A stretch of 64,000 nucleotides of DNA, taken from positions 5,088,192 to 5,152,191 of the forward strand of contig NC_053133.1 in the NCBI RefSeq assembly GCF_010015445.1, read 5' to 3'. The translations under genes were made by a program, and so were the position numbers. The notes under the pieces were generated by a model. That model was given only the letters and a program-made list of their open reading frames with translations. It was not told where the DNA came from and made no database searches. Positions 9,244-21,349 of the stretch are shown here, in pieces. The DNA comes from Perca fluviatilis. Lineage: Eukaryota; Chordata; Actinopteri; Perciformes; Percidae. The number at the start of each line of letters is the position of its first letter. Positions within the stretch are counted from its first letter, which is position 1.

Positions 9244-11050
9244 TTCCACAAGTGCAGCTGCAGAATTGATGTTCCGGTGCGTGGCGTGGCTGATTGGTAG
9301 CAGACAATTCCGAAGGTGGGTTATTTTCAGTGGTAAGCAACAATCCGACAGGGAGAGGAAAGTCAGGCTGGTATTTGAAGGCAGTTGATGGAGCAGGTGC
9401 GCTGATTGTGATTGGTGCCAGGTGTGAGAAGAGTCAGCAGGGGGGAGGGGCGTGTCCACACACTGTAGAACATGCAGGCGGAGACAGAAACACAGACAGA
9501 CAGACAAAAACCAAAACACACCAAACACATGGCAGGCATTACAAAATGAAGAAATAAATCAAAACACATTCACACACACACCAGACTGTCACCGTGTGGA
9601 AATCACGGCAGGCGGGGGATTTATATGTTCACAAACTTCCAACAGGGCCCTAGTGTTGCTGCACACCTTGCACCCCCTAACATGCCATCACTACCTCCAT
9701 TATATTGCCGTGTAAGGCAGAAGACATTTTCAACTTAAAATAAGGGCACTTTCCAAAGAATACAAGATGATTCAGAATAAAAAGCTGCAAGGTGGCTGTA
9801 AAAAGTTGAATCCTATTGCCCAAAATACATCATGTGTACAGTCTAAGGAGTGATGTACTGTAGCTCCTTGCAGGTAGGGTTTCTCCTTTATTTGTTAAAC
9901 TTTGACTAAAAAAAAACTTTTATTTGTTTGAATAAACCTCTTTTTATACATATAAGCCCATAATCAATACTTTAAACAAACTAAATCACAAAAGCCTTGT
10001 ATTTCCCATATAATATATTGTTGTTTTTCAGTTTGACCTTCACATAACAGGCTAATATCATGTATTTAATTTCTATTCTCACGTATCCTGTTCAGGTTTG
10101 CAAAGAGCTGGAGTCTATCCCTGCACACTGAGAAATGTCATTAGTGTATCTTAGGGCTTACAAACATACACACACACATTGTACACAGACAAACACATTC
10201 TCACCAATGGGACTGAATAGCTTTAGTGTGGCTATCACCAGACCAAGCTCAGTCTTTTAAGAGTGAACATTAGTCTGGGGAGTCTGCTCTGTATGTTCCA
10301 CTGCACAAGAGGCGTGATCATCGGGTATAGTTCAAATGATTCTGTATGCAATTGAATAGTCCTTCAACCAATCAGACCAACTATCCAGGTGACGTAGCGG
10401 CGACAGCGGCATCAACGGGTTGCTGTGCTTCGGTGGCCATCATGTTGAATGTAAACAACAAGCTGGTTGGTCGCTTCTCTATCGTCATTGTGTCATGAAA
10501 AACGTACAGGTTTAAAGCCTGAGCTGCAGGGCGAAATCAAATCGCCGGCAGAGCAGGCTGGGTTTACCCATGTTTTTCAGTCTGCTGTTGAATGGGAAGA
10601 ATGATGAGCCTTCATGGATAAGGTTGTACACTGATATAACATGTTCAATATAAGCATAGAAGCAGCTTGACATATTGGTCCAAAGCATTTGTGTTCTACT
10701 CCATTTTTCATAGTATTTGTCTCTTCGTAATAATAGCATGGCCTTGTGGCTGTTATGACTCCCCCGCTACATCAGATTCATATGTGGAAATACCTCCATT
10801 GGTACAGACACTAACCAATGCTAGGAAAAGCAAAATGTTCACTCATTGCTTAACCATACGCAACCTCTGACTGGGAAATAATTTTTTTTGGTTTGTTTTG
10901 CATACTTCACTGCAGATACTGTTGGTGCAACCTTGGCCTGTTTAGCATGATCCGGTGTTACGATCACGGGAACGTCTGAGTCATTTATTGTACAACATGT
11001 CTTTACTATTGATTCGTCAAGCAAAGACTGGCTGCAACTGCAAGGCTAAA
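9244..11050. other. Unassigned non-coding sequence
   Basis: The stretch contains short CA-rich patches (10165-10190). A region at 10230-10500 looks like degraded repeat sequence but has no ends I can define. No coding exon was recognised. Confidence 0.45.
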
Positions 11051-11051
11051 A

Positions 11052-11097
<46 letters not shown>
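11051..11097. repeat. (AAT)n microsatellite
   Basis: About 15 perfect AAT trinucleotide units. Confidence 0.95.
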
Positions 11098-11277
11098 GGT
11101 CCATAATGCATGCAGCGAGTCTTGAGCCAATAAACAATAAACAAAAAAGAAAAGAATTTTAAACTTTACAAACCTTAAACAAAAACTACAAAAAGTAGAT
11201 GATTCAAAATGTCTCTTTCCCTTCCACAGTCATAATCATTTTCACCTCTAATGGTTCAAGGAGAGAAACAGCTACGC

Positions 11278-11520
11278 TAGCAGCTCTGTGATGCTGAACT
11301 TAGGCACAGTGATTCTTTAAGCTAAATACTCACAATGATGACTGGTGGAAGTGTCTTTAGCTGTGCAGATATTTCATCATATAGATACATTATTTGACCA
11401 ATTAAAATGTTGACTTGATGAACCATCCCAAAGTTATTACAATTCATCATGTGGGGGAGATTAAAGTCTGTACAAAATGTGTTGGCAATCCATGCAATAG
11501 TTGTTGAGACTGCCAGACTG
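11278..11520 (-). mobile_element. Interspersed repeat family B, copy 1
   Basis: It contains AGCAGCTCTGTGATGCTGAA, CCCAAAGTTATTACAATTCA and AATAGTTGTTGAGA in order. The same order is partly visible, in either orientation, at 51630-51715, 53150-53440 and 54190-54380. It is an old dispersed repeat, SINE-like or MITE-like, with no coding capacity. Confidence 0.55.
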
Positions 11521-13129
11521 ACAATGACTTCCCTGAAGGCTTATCATGGCCAAAAAGGGCCCACTCTTTGTTCAAGTTGGAACAGATTATTGATGCTCAT
11601 TCACATCCACCTCTAAAGTTTACTTTGCATTCAATGTGGACCTTCTTTTAGGAGTGGGAGGGTGATGTAACATGTAACATTCTGGAAAAGGGAAATATAA
11701 ATGATCACTCAAGACAATGATGTTTTCTTTCCGGTAGCTCCACCGAGAATTGCTGTATTTTCACATGTATTTACAATAACTGCAAAAGATATTTAAATAC
11801 AGAATTACAACAACAATTAATTGCTTTCTGTCTTTCAGATAACAAGTGAATATTAACGAAAATAGTCTCTATAATAATGAACAAAAGCTCAGATATACAA
11901 CATTGTTTTTCCACCAGTGGAAAGAGACTTTGAAATAGACAAGGCTGGTTGAATTTTGAGAGATTGAGATACAGATATACTGCAGGCAGAGGCTTTTTGA
12001 TTGTCATTGTCTGAAGCATCACATATGGCACTGTACAAAACAGAATCTGCTTTCTATTAGCTGTATCCCTTTTTCAGCACCACATGTTTGAGTTTTGGGA
12101 TTTGTCTGCTACTGTCACGATTGAATCCAGCCAGATATTATAAGTTGTTTTTTACAGAATAAAAAAGAAAACGATAGCACACAATCACTGTGGAGCTGTG
12201 GAGCTGGATGTCTGCCCTGCGGGAGTGTATTTAAATCAGTTCTTCAGTTTGTTTGCTGAGGGTTTTCCAGAAGAAATACAACATAATTATATTTTGTGAC
12301 TACACAAAAAAATTAGACCTTTATTTAAGGACATATGAGAGGCCCCGAAAGAATCCACAACATTATATCAGATACAAAAATTGCAGGGATGGATTATTAA
12401 ACAATGGGCTCCTGGACACAGTCACCTTATTCAGCCAACACAGCATTAATAAAGCAGGACATGTATTTAGCTATTTGTATGTTTCAATATACAGGCAATG
12501 TTCAGATTCATTATATAATCAATCATGCTATGCATTTTGTCGATAGGCTCTATGATTGTGTGGTTAGTGTTGGACAATACGCTTCAGGTTTATATCCAAG
12601 GCTATTTTTAAGTAGTGGTCTCAAGAGATCAAACATGGCATTCGCTGTATTTTATTTTCATACTGCCCTAAAGAGCCTTCCTGAATTTATTGATTCTGAT
12701 AAAAGTTTTTAAATTTAAAAAAAAAAAAAAAAAAAAATTGCCATTTCTTCTATTGTTGTCTAAGTGTACCCGCCTATCAAACAGTCAGATGCACAGGCGT
12801 GTCTTGCTGTTGTCTCACTAATGAAACACAAAATGTCACGTTTACAATGGAAACACAAAGCCAACCTTATGGCAAACTCCAGGTTAGGGGTCATTAAGTT
12901 AACTGCAGTGGAAATGGGACCTTCTATAATATTTTATGTAGCCTTACTGTGGTTTAACTATTAGTTGTGCAACTGCATGGTGTAGGGATAAAATGATCAC
13001 AAATATAGTACCTGGCCAAACAAGTGTCATGGACTGCCATTATATTTGGTTTGGACATTTATGGTTCCATCACGATTAGACCCCTTTGGCTTCTGTATAG
13101 GATGCACCGGGCAGAGCAGCAGCTCGACC
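11521..13129. other. Unassigned non-coding, poly-A tract
   Basis: An A-run of about 20 bases lies at 12717-12737. The open frame 12253-12546 has no recognisable domain and biased AT-rich codons. It is treated as chance. Confidence 0.45.
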
Positions 13130-13300
13130 ACGGCGCTGTAAGATGACGTATTATTGGAGAGACAACGGTAGCGAGTAGTATGAAAGATCGGAAATCTGGG
13201 TAAGGAAGTCAGGTTGGGGTGGTGGATGGGTTAAACAACACAGGACTTTCACCCAGGAGACCGTGGTCCATGTCCCGTTCTTGTTCCACGTGTCACCAAA
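13130..13300 (+). mobile_element. GTCTC-family internal fragment
   Basis: It shares GGTGGTGGATGGGT, AAACAACACAGGACTTTCAC and the 'GGAGACCG.GG.TC' region with the elements at 55985 and 56594. No terminal inverted repeats remain, so it is a truncated copy. Confidence 0.65.
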
Positions 13301-13336
13301 ACATACATTTTGTAACCCCCACCCACCATCTTTTTA

Positions 13337-13580
13337 TAAAAGTAGTTTTAGCCATGCAACAGAAAACTCAGATTGGACAGATAGTCTAACAAGCTGTCTG
13401 GGTTTACCCTGCAGAGATCTGCAGAGCAGTTAACCATAGTCCTCAGAAATCCACCAGAGTTTAGAGCGCCAACACAAAGAAAGAGGAAGGTCATGGACAT
13501 CGGCGAAAAAACATGCATCTGGTCGAATTTCCCGCGGCACCGGAGCAATCCCGGAAGTAGAACATCGAGGATATAGACTA
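13337..13580 (+). mobile_element. TAGTCT-family MITE, copy 2 (5' truncated)
   Basis: The right half of the family is present, from AGTAGTTTTAGCCATGCAAC to GATATAGACTA at 13580. The left palindrome is missing. Confidence 0.75.
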
Positions 13581-15074
13581 TTTAGCTGTTAACATGCAGG
13601 CGTCCTGGTTAACACTGTCTGCTGACAGGTTGTTTTAGGGCTGAAATTTGCTGAACTAACGTTTGTCTACTTACTGTCCAACAGGAAAGATTTGTTTGGG
13701 TCAGAGTTCGTCTGTTTTTACTAAACCACAAAATGACCCCTCTGACACTGGCTCTGGCCCACCTACGTAGGCCAGGCCATGAGCGGGGCCAGCCTGCAGA
13801 TGCCACATTCTCTGTTATTTGGTATTTCCACACTAAAGGAATGAATGACCTTCTCCAAAGCTTTGAGTTAGCATACATTGTATTCCACCACGCACATAAT
13901 AAAACTACAGAGAGTGAATCCCAGGCCTGGATGTTTGCTTTAGGCTTTGTCTTTAATCCTATTTTTACTCTGATGCATTGGTGGTTTGCTGCTGCAGCCA
14001 CAGTGGCTAATCTAGCTCCGACTAATCTGGCTAGCCTTGTTGTTTTAGTCTGTTTGCTAATTAATGATGGGTTCTTTACATTCCACAGGTCACTAGCTTT
14101 TGTCTCAGTTTTCAGGTGCTATTACACATCAAGAAATGTATGTGTCATTCAGTCAATCTATTAATACTTTAGCAGCACTTTCTTTAGATGTTTCAATCAA
14201 ACACAAACAGTTATGAATGTAGAAGGCAGGTATAAGAAATGAACTGTGATTGACATGCAGTGGATGTAATGATGATTTTCCATGAACAGTTTTTGTTTTT
14301 ACCCCGATGCACAAAGCCTTGCTACTTTTCTCCCAAGTAAATGTTCTACTGACATTTGCATTTCCCCCCCTCAAGCAATATCATCTCAATACTTCAGTTA
14401 TCACCCTGGAGCGTTCTATTTCAAACGTCAATGCACACACAGCTAAAAGACGCACAAGTTCCACATCTCTCATCAGAAAATCAAAAGAAAATCCTACACA
14501 AAAAGTGGGGTTTTATTGTTGCTGTCGGGGCACCATGCTGTGCTCTCTAACTACACTTTATTACCTGTGAAATGAAAGAATTAATAGGGTGATGATGACA
14601 GGTGTGGCCGAACAAATGCCTGGACATTCAATTCATCCGGGGCCAACAGCGTTGGTGAGATTCAGGTTTGTCACCGTCTGAAAATCACCTTTTCACTTAC
14701 TCTCCTACTGTGAACAGATTAAAACAAGTGGCTTTATACTTTGCCACACAGCCTGTGGGATAGTAATTGAGGTGGGCTACTGATGTTACGGGTAGGAACA
14801 GAGGAAAACCGCTCAAAATGGCTCCGCCGTGGATTAGAACAAAACACTGCTAAAAGAAGCTTTGTTGGGTTTTCATGTTTTTTTTTTATGTTTCTACCAA
14901 AGCTACAGGGAAAAACGTTCCTATTGTATTCAGCGGCAGTACAAACTGGTGATTGCAGGAGGCAGGCGGAGCACCGTGGGGAGAAAGCTGCTGCTTTTCT
15001 ACTTAGCATTAAGAGCAAGGAAAAAAATGCAGAGAAAGCATCTCTTGAAACAGACAGTCACAATAAGAAGTAAG
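13581..15074. other. Non-coding; one unrecognised open frame
   Basis: An open frame of 143 codons lies at 13733-14164 (+), with a hydrophobic centre, overlapped by a 130-codon frame on the minus strand. Neither shows a domain, a convincing start context or splice structure. I regard both as chance, with low certainty. Confidence 0.35.
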
Positions 15075-15102
15075 GTGTGTGTGTGTGTGTGTGTGTGTGT
15101 GT
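15075..15102. repeat. (GT)n microsatellite
   Basis: Fourteen perfect GT units. Confidence 0.95.
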
Positions 15103-15570
15103 ATCCAGGGACCTCGGGCAGCCTCTGCAGAGCACAGTGCATCCACAATAAAGTAAACTCTTGCATTAAATAAGATGCAGCATAATTCTGCAGTATCCAA
15201 CCCACCAACCCACTGCACTTTGATGGCATTGACACAACAGGCTCACTGCTCTGGTTCTAGTGGCAGTCAGGCCCGGATTGGCTAATCGGGAGCACCGGGA
15301 AAATTCCCGGTGGGCCGGTCTGTTTTTTTGGCCGCGAGGGCCGTTGTTGTCATGGCACTGGGTTTAAATATGGATGCTGTCCCTAGGCTGCCTGCACTTA
15401 CAGCAGCCCCTACTTTTTTATTTATTATTTTACCGCAGTCCTACTCTTTTTTATTTAATATTTTCTCGCAGAGTGCAGCCTGCAGGTTAATGATGACGTG
15501 ATTATGTTTTGACTCTCTGGCCCCGCCCGCAAGTTGCAAGTTGCTCAAAATAAAAAAAATTCGGATAAAA

Positions 15571-15678
15571 ATGGATAACAGGAAGCGCAAAGGCGGCACT
15601 GAAAAGGCCAGAATAAAAAAGAAGAAAGCTTTGGAAACTGACGCGGCCAAATGTTCTAAACTTAGCACATTTTCCTAA
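15571..15678 (+). pseudogene. hAT transposase N-terminal exon remnant
   Basis: The ATG at 15571 opens a basic 35-residue peptide, MDNRKRKGGTEKARIKKKKA then LETDAAKCSKLSTFS, ending at TAA 15676-15678. A Lys/Arg-rich start followed by 'K(C/A)xKLxxFF' is typical of the N-terminus of one group of fish hAT transposases. In an intact copy the frame would continue to the GT donor about 25 bp downstream, so the stop is probably a decay mutation. The downstream catalytic domain and BED finger are missing. It has no activity on its own. Confidence 0.65.
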
Positions 15679-16187
15679 AAAAAACAAATGAAGACGACGA
15701 GGCCGGTAAGTAAGCTAACGTTAAGGTACTTAAGAGCAGTGCGAGATGCTAGCGACTGTGCAAAACAACGTTGTCTGCAAACCACCGTTCATGTATCAAA
15801 CTTTTTCTTGTAGCTCTTCAGCAGCAGCCGTCTCTAGTCCGGTTTGCGGCTAACAGTGAAGAGCAAGGCCCGGTAACGTTACCAAGCTCCAGGCATGAGC
15901 CCAACACACCAGAATGGGCAGGTAGGATTGTCATTCAGAAGAACTAATAGTAATGAAGAGCGCTGCTCAATGAAAAATGCTGAGATAATTAATGATACCT
16001 GATGATTCAGCAATACATTAATAAAACTGACTTGACTTGATTTGAAAGCTTTGTAAAAAGGGGATATTTGTGGTGAGAAATAAATGTAAAAAATGTCATT
16101 TAGTGTCAGAAACAGGGCCATGCTCTCACTGTGAAAGACACAGGTAAGCTGCTGTTGTACCATAGTGTGTGAATAAGCAAACATTAT

Positions 16188-16566
16188 CACTGAAAAAAAT
16201 GCTTTTCTTACTTAGGATCTTACTTGTTTCCAGTTCAAATATCTAAATATTCTTAATTCAAGATACATTTACTAGACAAGTGAAATGGCATAAGAAATTG
16301 TCGTTTTCTGAAAAAAAAAAACCCTAAAAATTAAGTGATTTAGTTTTTTTTTTGTTTCTTAAAACAAGCTAAATCTAAAACAATTATTTTTCTTACCCCG
16401 TTGGCAGATAATGTAGCTTGTTTTAAGCAAAAAATCACTTAATTTTGAGGTGTTTTTTCATACTTGTTTAGTAAATGCATCTTGATGTAAGATTTTTTTT
16501 TAGATATTTGGACTGGAAACGAGACAAAAATACTAAGTAAGAAAAGCATTTATTTTTTTTGCAGTG
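16188..16566. mobile_element. Palindromic MITE nested in the hAT element
   Basis: The ends are CACTG(A/C)AAAAAA...CAGTG. Matching arms extend inward (TGCTTTTCTTACTTAG on the left, CTAAGTAAGAAAAGCA on the right, plus CAAATATCTAAA / TTTAGATATTTG). The arms cover most of the 379 bp, so the element can form a long hairpin. It encodes nothing. The target duplication could not be fixed because the flanks themselves are palindromic. Confidence 0.85.
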
Positions 16567-17005
16567 ATCACATTAGTTACAATATAACAACGTTATATGC
16601 CCAATGTGACCCATTATGTTTTTAATCAAACAATAGTGAATATAATGTATCATCATTTCCAATTTGGAAATGTTATTTTTCAAAAATACAATGAATTACA
16701 AGGCTGTAGAGAACAGTGCGCCTATTGCAGACTTATATTTTTAATTACATTATTTTAATATAGTCAGTCGTGAACTAAAGTGGGCGGGTCTAAGGCATGA
16801 AACTCCAGGGCTGAAAATGAGTCCCAATCCGGCCCTGGTGGCAGTGGAGGTGTCCTTGGTCCTGATCTAGAGGAGTGCATTGGGATTGGGATTGGGATCC
16901 TCTGGTTTTCGCTGGACCCAACACAAATCCTTCGGTCACGTGACATGACATGATAGATTTGTCTGGGCTGGTTGATACATTGTCATCGGACTCCCTGAAA
17001 CCCAA

Positions 17006-17570
17006 AGAGAATCAGAATCAGAAAAGGATATATTGCCAAGTAAGTAACACACGAGGAATTTGCCTTGGTGGTTGGTACAATTAACATATTAAACATTAAT
17101 ATGAAAAACAATAAATAAAGAAACAAATATGTACAAATAACTTTTAACATAAAAAAAGGGATTAGTGCATTAGTGTCTGTAGGGATTAGTGCAAGATGTG
17201 CAAATGTTCGGGATATATAGAATGTGCAGAGGTCAGGATGTAGGATTAAGAGTCAGTGTCAGTGGGTTGGTTGTTGGTGAGGCTGACTGCAGAGGGTAAG
17301 AAACTGTTTTTATGGCGTGACGTTTTGGTCCTGATGGACCGCAGCCTCCTGCCAGAGGGGAGGGGTTCCAACCGGAGTGAGAGGGATCGGCTACAATCTT
17401 TCCTGCCCGCCTTAGCGTCCTGAAAGTACAGGTCCTGGTGTGACGGCAGATTGCAGCCAATCATCTTCTAAGCAAAGCGGATGATACGTTGCAGTCTGAC
17501 CTTGTCCTTGGCGTTGGGAGCAGCGTACTGGGTGGTGATGCAGCAGGTAATGGGTGGACTCGATGATGAC
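17006..17570 (-). mobile_element. Rex1-like LINE 3' fragment
   Basis: On the minus strand the RT C-terminus reads DKVRLQRIIRFA, a stop, KMIGCNLPSHQDLYFQDAKA, then LEPLPSGRRLRSIRTKTSRH and KNSFLPSAVSL. It is followed by a 3' UTR ending in the tandem CTGATTCTGATTCT tail at about 17006-17020. An in-frame stop and frameshifts show it is dead. The same protein block (LPSGRRLRS) is recognisable in the LINE at 5973 and, more distantly, at 44930. Confidence 0.82.
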
Positions 17571-17639
17571 GATGTGAAACCTGCCTGCACAAGCCACACA
17601 TCTACAAGAGAGGATGTTTCTTGTAGGTTAATTTGCAGT

Positions 17640-18159
17640 TTACAAAGTTGTAAGTGGCGAGCGAGTGCCATTGAGCTGAATTAACGCTGGAGAAAGGCAG
17701 TCATGGTTATTGAATAAAGTGACTTAACGTTTTTTGCATATTCGGTGGCATCACCCCCAGCTCAAATCATCTTCCAACAACGTGCATGTGTGTGTGTGTA
17801 TTACTCTGCCAGACAGCGTGGAGAGGAGAAGCTCCTGATTGCTGATCAGTGTTAAGCTAATGCTAGCCTCCAGTTTTCACCCTGTTTTTAAAGCTGAGTG
17901 GGGCCACTGCTGATTGTAATGGAGGAGTCAAGCTCTCAGCACTCTGTTGGCACAAGTGAATCAGGGCTGATTGCTTTTCAGAATGGGAGTAATACTGTAC
18001 TGGAGAGAGAGAGTTAGGCTACATGCAGGCCTTAATGCTCAGTACCGATTTATTTGCCAGATCCTAGATGTTTCTGACTTTGTATGAACTGGGCACAGCC
18101 TAAAAGTGACACACATGCGCAAACGAGATATACAACGCCACGCGTCACACGCAGCGCCC
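17640..18159. other. Unassigned non-coding sequence
   Basis: Only a short GT patch at 17788-17800 stands out. Confidence 0.45.
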
Positions 18160-18963
18160 TGTTTTGTACTTGTACTTTACTTGAGTCTTTTCTTTTCATG
18201 TCACTTTCTACTTCTACGACCTGCAATTCATCCATCCATCTTCATCCGCTTATCCGGGGTCGGGTCACGGGGGCAGCAGCTCCAGCAGGGGACCCAAAAC
18301 TTCCCTTTCCCGAGGCACATTAACCTACTCTGAGTTCCTCACGGATGACTGAGCTTCTCACCCTATCTCTAAGGGAGACGCCAGCCACCCTCCTGAGGAA
18401 ACCCATTTTGGCCGCTTGTACCCTGGATCTCGTTCTTTCGGTCATGACCCAGCCTTCATGACCATAGGTGAGGGTAGGAGCAAAACTGACCGGTAGATCG
18501 AGAGCTTTGCCTTCTGGCTCAGCTCTCTTTTCGTCACAACGGTGCGATAAATTGAATGTAATACCGCCCCCGCTGCGGTGATTCTCCGACCAATCTCCCA
18601 CTCCATTGTCCCCTCACTCGCGAACAAGACCACAAGGTATTTTAACTCCTTCACTTGGGGTAAGGACTCATTCCCTGCCTGGAGTAGGCACTCCATCGGA
18701 TTCCTGCTGAGAACCATAACGGCCTACAAGTCCAGCTGAAGTGATTAGACCATTAAACAAACAACTGTTTGTATCCTTTACACTTTCTAAAATGGATTTA
18801 TCTTATCTTTTATCTTTACTTTTAATACTTTAACTACATTTTCCTGAGGATACTTACAGACTTTTACTCAATCTATATACTATATACTTGGAACAGAGTA
18901 TTTTTACAGTGTGGCATTAGTACTTTTACTTAAGTAAAGAATCCAAATACTTCTTCCACCACT
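18160..18963 (-). mobile_element. hAT-like MITE split by a Rex3 insertion
   Basis: The outer parts (18160-18226 and 18740-18963) are rich in 'ACTTTTACTTAAGTAAAG' and end AATACTTCTTCCACCACTG. The inverse of that end appears, diverged, at the start of the related copy at 52680. The Rex3 fragment sits between the two parts. Confidence 0.6.
18227..18723 (-). mobile_element. Rex3 (RTE clade) LINE 3' fragment
   Basis: The minus strand encodes the RT C-terminal region: MVLSRNPMECLLQAGNESLP, VKELKYLVVLFASEGTMEWE, IGRRITAAGAVLHSIYRTVV, KRELSQKAKLSIYRSVLLLP. After a frameshift come APTLTYGHEGWVMTERTRSR and MGFLRRVAGVSLRDRVRSS. The 3' terminus is the GATGGATGGATG tail at 18227. It lacks the stretch (GHL.RMPPGRLP region) that is present at 40340-40560, so it carries an internal deletion. 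Confidence 0.88.
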
Positions 18964-20032
18964 GGCTGTTTTGGGAGTTTCATGGTATAATAAACGTCCT
19001 TCGTGTTCCAGCCCTTGCACCGTTCAACACGTCACATAAATGAGAGGTTTTCTCTCCACACTAATAAGACCAATGACTGCCCTGATAGAGCCCATTATGT
19101 GTGTGACCAATCACACCAGGGGGGTAAAAATTAAACACCATAATTTGGTTTACATTACTACCTTGTAATCTGCAAGTGCCTTTTATCATTTATCAAGTGC
19201 TTACTTTCTTACATTTCTATGTAAGATACGTAATGTCTAAGTTCTCAGTTGATAAACACTTAAACCCAGTGTCTAAACCAGGAAATAAAGCTAATCACAT
19301 TAAAATAAAGAAACAGCATGGTAACAGTTAGCAGCAATTGATGAAAAGGGTATATATTTTGGTTTAACATTGGGGGAGGCACATTATTTCTATGGGAAAA
19401 AGTGACAAAAAACATTAAAAAAATAACATGTAAGTGCACTTAAGTTGGTACGATCCACTATAGGGGTGTCTGAAATCGTTGGGAAACATACACAGGTAAG
19501 ACAGATATATACATGTTTTGAGCCCCCTAAATGGTTGTTTTACATCTTTTGGGGACTGGGTTGTCTTTCATATTTTTTGAGGGGAACAAATCTACTTCTT
19601 CTAAATATTGGATAGGACATATCCCTGGAAATCATCCCCTATGCCTGCAGATATGCATGATGTGGAACTGAGATTTTGAAGGTGTGCATCCACTCGATTG
19701 TGACAGCTGGGTGCTATGTTTACCCAGAAGTCCCGTCCTGCCCTCCACCAATAAGCCGATGTGTACCCTCACAGAAGATAAACACAACAGTCTCAACACT
19801 TGATTCACAAGGATTAGCAACAAGAGTAAGGCTAGCAATATATCAACAAATCCCATATGCAGTCTCAAATCAACACTGAATGAATATACTAACACGTATT
19901 GTGCGTATCCAAAAGGCTGATGTATTCGTCTGTGCAATAGAGCTCCATTGTTGTTAAATTAAGATTTAAAATGATTAAATCTCATCCGTGAGCCACACTG
20001 TTGCACTGGGTGACATTTTCTTTCATCACCAT

Positions 20033-20034
<2 letters not shown>
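18964..20034. other. Unassigned non-coding sequence
   Basis: No repeat boundary or exon was recognised. It is AT-rich with a few homopolymer runs. Confidence 0.45.
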
Positions 20035-20093
<59 letters not shown>

Positions 20094-20096
20094 CAC
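20035..20096. repeat. (CA)n microsatellite
   Basis: About 30 CA units with two CATA interruptions near 20065. Confidence 0.96.
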
Positions 20097-20407
20097 CGTC
20101 CTGCTGCCAAAAACTCTCACTAGAGCACCACATGTATTAATCCACCACTGAAAATAGTCCCCATGCACTATATAGAATGTCTGGGGGGATAGTGGGGTGT
20201 TCTGTCTTGGTAGGGAATTCTTCATCATCCCCAAAACTAGACAGTCCATCAAAAATGTCTACATTAAGAACTACATTATGAGCTGTGCACTTAAAAACCT
20301 CCCCATCCCCATTACAGGTTACTGGGTTCCATTTACATATAAAAAGTCCTAACAGTAAATCATGCAGGTTTATGGGTGTATTGGTTAAATGATGTTGCTA
20401 TATAAAC

Positions 20408-20844
20408 TATTACGGGTCTGATTCCAATACTAGTATCGGAAAAAAAACTCTGATACTGCCTAAAATGCAGGTATTGGTATTGGCGAGATCTGGACGTTTA
20501 TGCATTGATCCGATACCATGTAATTTAGCCCTGAATAAAATCTACTTTAAAGTAGTTTATTTCTGTTCTTTTTCTGTTATGACTCACTGCCAACTGGATA
20601 ATAAAAGAAAGTTCTACGGCATTCATTTTTTCTGTTTGTTCATGTTTCACAAAGAGTTTAACCCGAGCCAGGCCGTACAACAAAGATAGAAATCCTATCA
20701 CATCCATACAGGCATAGTAGTATACAGCTGTTAAACATAATAAAATAAATGACACACTGGTATCGGATCAGTACTCGGTATCATCCAATATGCAAGTTCA
20801 TGTATTGGAATCGGGAAGCACAAAATGGTAACAGACCATCTCTA
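20408..20844 (+). mobile_element. hAT-type MITE, 437 bp
   Basis: The left end TATTACGGGTCTGATTCC and the inverted right end TAGAGATGGTCTGTTACC match at most positions. The flanks ATATAAAC (20400-20407) and GTATAAAC (20845-20852) agree at 7 of 8 bases. The inner regions on both sides carry 'GGTATCGGAT'-like repeats. The open frames in it have no transposase features. Confidence 0.75.
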
Positions 20845-20855
20845 GTATAAACCTA

Positions 20856-20993
20856 TAGTCTCGCTCTGCCAGACCTCCCTCCTGTTGGGACCATCAGAAA
20901 GGTGATTAAACTGACCTCTGAGAGACATGTAGCCACAAACAAAGGGATTGCGGCCTTTACGCAATCCCGAAGCCTGAAGGCTTTCTGAGACTA
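20856..20993. mobile_element. Small TAGTCTC-ended MITE
   Basis: It starts TAGTCTCGCTCTGCCAGACC and ends TCTGAGACTA. The start resembles the inferred complete left end of the TAGTCT family. No target duplication is evident. Confidence 0.45.
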
Positions 20994-21349
20994 AGAAATA
21001 TGTGCCTTTCTTAAACAAAGAAAGGGCTGTGGTAACTGTAGCAGCCTAATGTTCACACCTAGATGTTACCTCCATGTGGAGAGGGTTCAACTGGCCGGAA
21101 GTCTAAGAACTACAGGCGTGTAGTTCACACACCTTCAAGAAAACTCTGAAGTTCCATTGGTTAAGCGGAACCCAAACGCAGCATGGGTCCACGTCCGGTG
21201 CGCTGCGGAATAAATTCGCTGAACCCTCACTCCTCCCTTGTCTTCCACTGCAGCTCCAGTTGCTAACAGTTTGGCACGCAGACTTCTGTGCTAAATAGCT
21301 AAATTTCTGGACAAAGTGGACTATTTTGTTACCTCCCCTTTCTCTGCTT

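Larger units (their letters stand above)
15268..16837 (+). mobile_element. hAT transposon derivative with exact 8-bp TSD
   Basis: The left end is CAGGCCCGGATTGG and the right end CCAATCCGGCCCTG, so the terminal inverted repeats match at 13 of 14 positions. The flanks at 15260-15267 and 16838-16845 are both GTGGCAGT, the 8-bp target duplication typical of hAT. Internally it keeps the start of a transposase gene (15571) followed by a splice-donor-like GGTAAGTAAG at about 15703 and an acceptor-like TTCTTGTAG near 15805-15813. The rest of the transposase is absent. A LINE-type tail (ACTGACTTGACTTGA, 16026-16040) and a MITE (16188-16566) are nested inside. Confidence 0.92.

Noticed and set aside
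9058..9528. 156-codon minus-strand frame with Pro/Ala repeats
   Set aside because: The 36-bp minisatellite keeps the frame open. There are no domains, and the plus strand is equally open.
13733..14164. 143-codon plus-strand frame with hydrophobic segments
   Set aside because: No recognisable family, a comparable frame on the opposite strand, and no splice or promoter context. It is kept only as an unassigned region.
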